This document shows, piece by piece, positions 63,572-64,000 of a stretch of 64,000 bases of DNA. The position numbers were made by a program, and so were the translations under genes. The notes beneath the pieces are model-generated. The model did no database searches. It had not been told where the DNA came from and saw only the letters and a program-made list of their open reading frames with translations. Location of the stretch: assembly GCA_045863555.1 (NCBI GenBank), contig BTUU01000011.1:131411-195410 (forward strand). The letters are read 5' to 3'. The first letter of the stretch is position 1, and each line of letters begins with the position of its first letter. The stretch is from JACRLV01 sp045863555. Lineage in GTDB: Bacteria; Planctomycetota; Phycisphaerae; UBA1845; Fen-1342.

Positions 63572-63959
63572 CAGATTGCTCCGAAATCGGAGTCTGCGCA
63601 ACTATCGGGTTTCACCTGTCAATGGCTATTCAAGATGCTGAGTTTGTAGGCTCGGTTGAACCGCGCTCATGGCGCGTCCAGACGCCGCACGCGCTCGCCG
63701 CGGCTCAGCCTAGCTTTTCTTTGCAACCGCCCATGCTACGGTCTCGATCTTTCGCGCCAACTTCCGCCAAATCCCGCCGCCGCGTAGCAGTTCCCCGCCC
63801 CCGTCCCGCTGCCCCGGAAAAGCGCGGCTACACTTGCCAAGAATGCCGCCAACCCCAAACAGCCCCCGCCCAGCCCGTCCTTCCTCCATTGCCCCGTTCC
63901 CACGACCCCACACCGAAACGTCCGATAACGAAGGTGATCATCCCGGCACACACAAGAAA
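63572..63959. other. Gene-free tail of the window
   Basis: 388 bp after the PIN gene with no supportable gene. The open frames are low-complexity and lack ribosome-binding sites. The only structure noted is the 12-bp inverted repeat starting at 63930. Confidence 0.5.
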
Positions 63960-63977
63960 ATGAGCATGATCACCTTC
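63930..63977. repeat. 12-bp perfect inverted repeat
   Basis: gaaggtgatcat (63930-63941) and atgatcaccttc (63966-63977) pair perfectly across a 24-nt spacer. It could be an operator, a hairpin, or one end of an element beyond the window edge. It spans the putative start at 63960. Confidence 0.6.
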
Positions 63978-64000
63978 CGCCAGCGTGCTCAAAACGCGGT
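63960..64000 (+). CDS. Possible start of a gene cut by the window edge
   Basis: ATG 63960 opens a frame reading MSMITFRQRAQNA to the end of the window. There is no clear Shine-Dalgarno sequence. The 13 visible residues are too few for assignment. If real, its start lies inside the inverted repeat, which would suit autoregulation. Confidence 0.25.
   Translation, partial: MSMITFRQRAQNA

Noticed and set aside
63559..63963. Plus-strand open frame after the PIN gene
   Set aside because: It overlaps the PIN end, is Pro/Arg/Ser-rich, and has no Shine-Dalgarno sequence or recognisable domain.

Overview
The window is a GC-rich bacterial chromosome segment with no rRNA, tRNA, CRISPR array, insertion sequence or prophage that I can see. 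The gene content points to the Planctomycetota, probably a Phycisphaerae-like lineage. The evidence is several exported proteins ending in dockerin-type EF-hand repeats, DUF1559-style prepilin-like proteins, an ECF sigma factor next to a zinc-finger/kinase/TPR protein, sulfatase-fold enzymes with a sulfotransferase, and two kinds of C-terminal sorting tag (a PEP-CTERM-like tag and a Cys-containing tag ending in Arg). This assignment is inferred from family content; no marker gene is present.

Layout. 1-7.4 kb: a partial cohesin-like protein, a VIT/VWA lipoprotein, two further lipoproteins (one TPR), a GNAT acetyltransferase and a motA-motB pair. 7.5-13.7 kb: a PQQ-like propeller protein, a dockerin-tagged sugar dehydrogenase, a TIGR00300/COG1915 ornithine cyclodeaminase-like protein and a HAF-repeat exported protein. 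13.9-17.1 kb: a fused PutA carrying an in-frame palindromic repeat. 17.2-19.1 kb: a sparse accessory stretch with two uncharacterised genes and three copies of a short repeat. 19.1-24.2 kb: a coiled-coil protein, a prepilin-like protein, a methyltransferase, a protease-like fold that has lost its catalytic triad, and a truncated kelch gene. 24.4-32.1 kb: an ECF sigma factor, a Ser/Thr kinase, a Tat-exported TIM-barrel protein, an aminopeptidase P and a dockerin-tagged trypsin-like protease.

32.1-44.9 kb is one long co-oriented minus-strand array. From its promoter end it runs: 40-aa membrane protein, heme oxygenase, dockerin protein, prepilin-like protein, sensor kinase, response regulator, HD-GYP protein, STAS protein, GspE/PilB ATPase, GspF/PilC, PilM-, PilN- and PilO-like proteins and a GspC/PilP-like protein. 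The last ten genes are nearly all overlapping and look like a pseudopilus or secretion motor whose regulators are built into the same operon.

45-50.9 kb holds a propeller protein, a large exported protein, a DUF695-RraB protein and a CPA2 antiporter. 51-58.9 kb is a tightly coupled minus-strand cluster: a ketoacyl-ACP-synthase-III-like enzyme lacking the usual His/Asn, an ICMT-like methyltransferase, two sulfatase-fold enzymes with Thr at the formylglycine position, and a large membrane glycosyltransferase-like protein. A sulfotransferase is divergent from it. This is the best candidate for an undescribed pathway, perhaps making or tailoring a surface lipid or glycan. 58.9-64 kb: an aminotransferase, then a large N6-adenine methylase followed 3 bp later by a PIN-domain nuclease, a possible two-gene defence or addiction unit.
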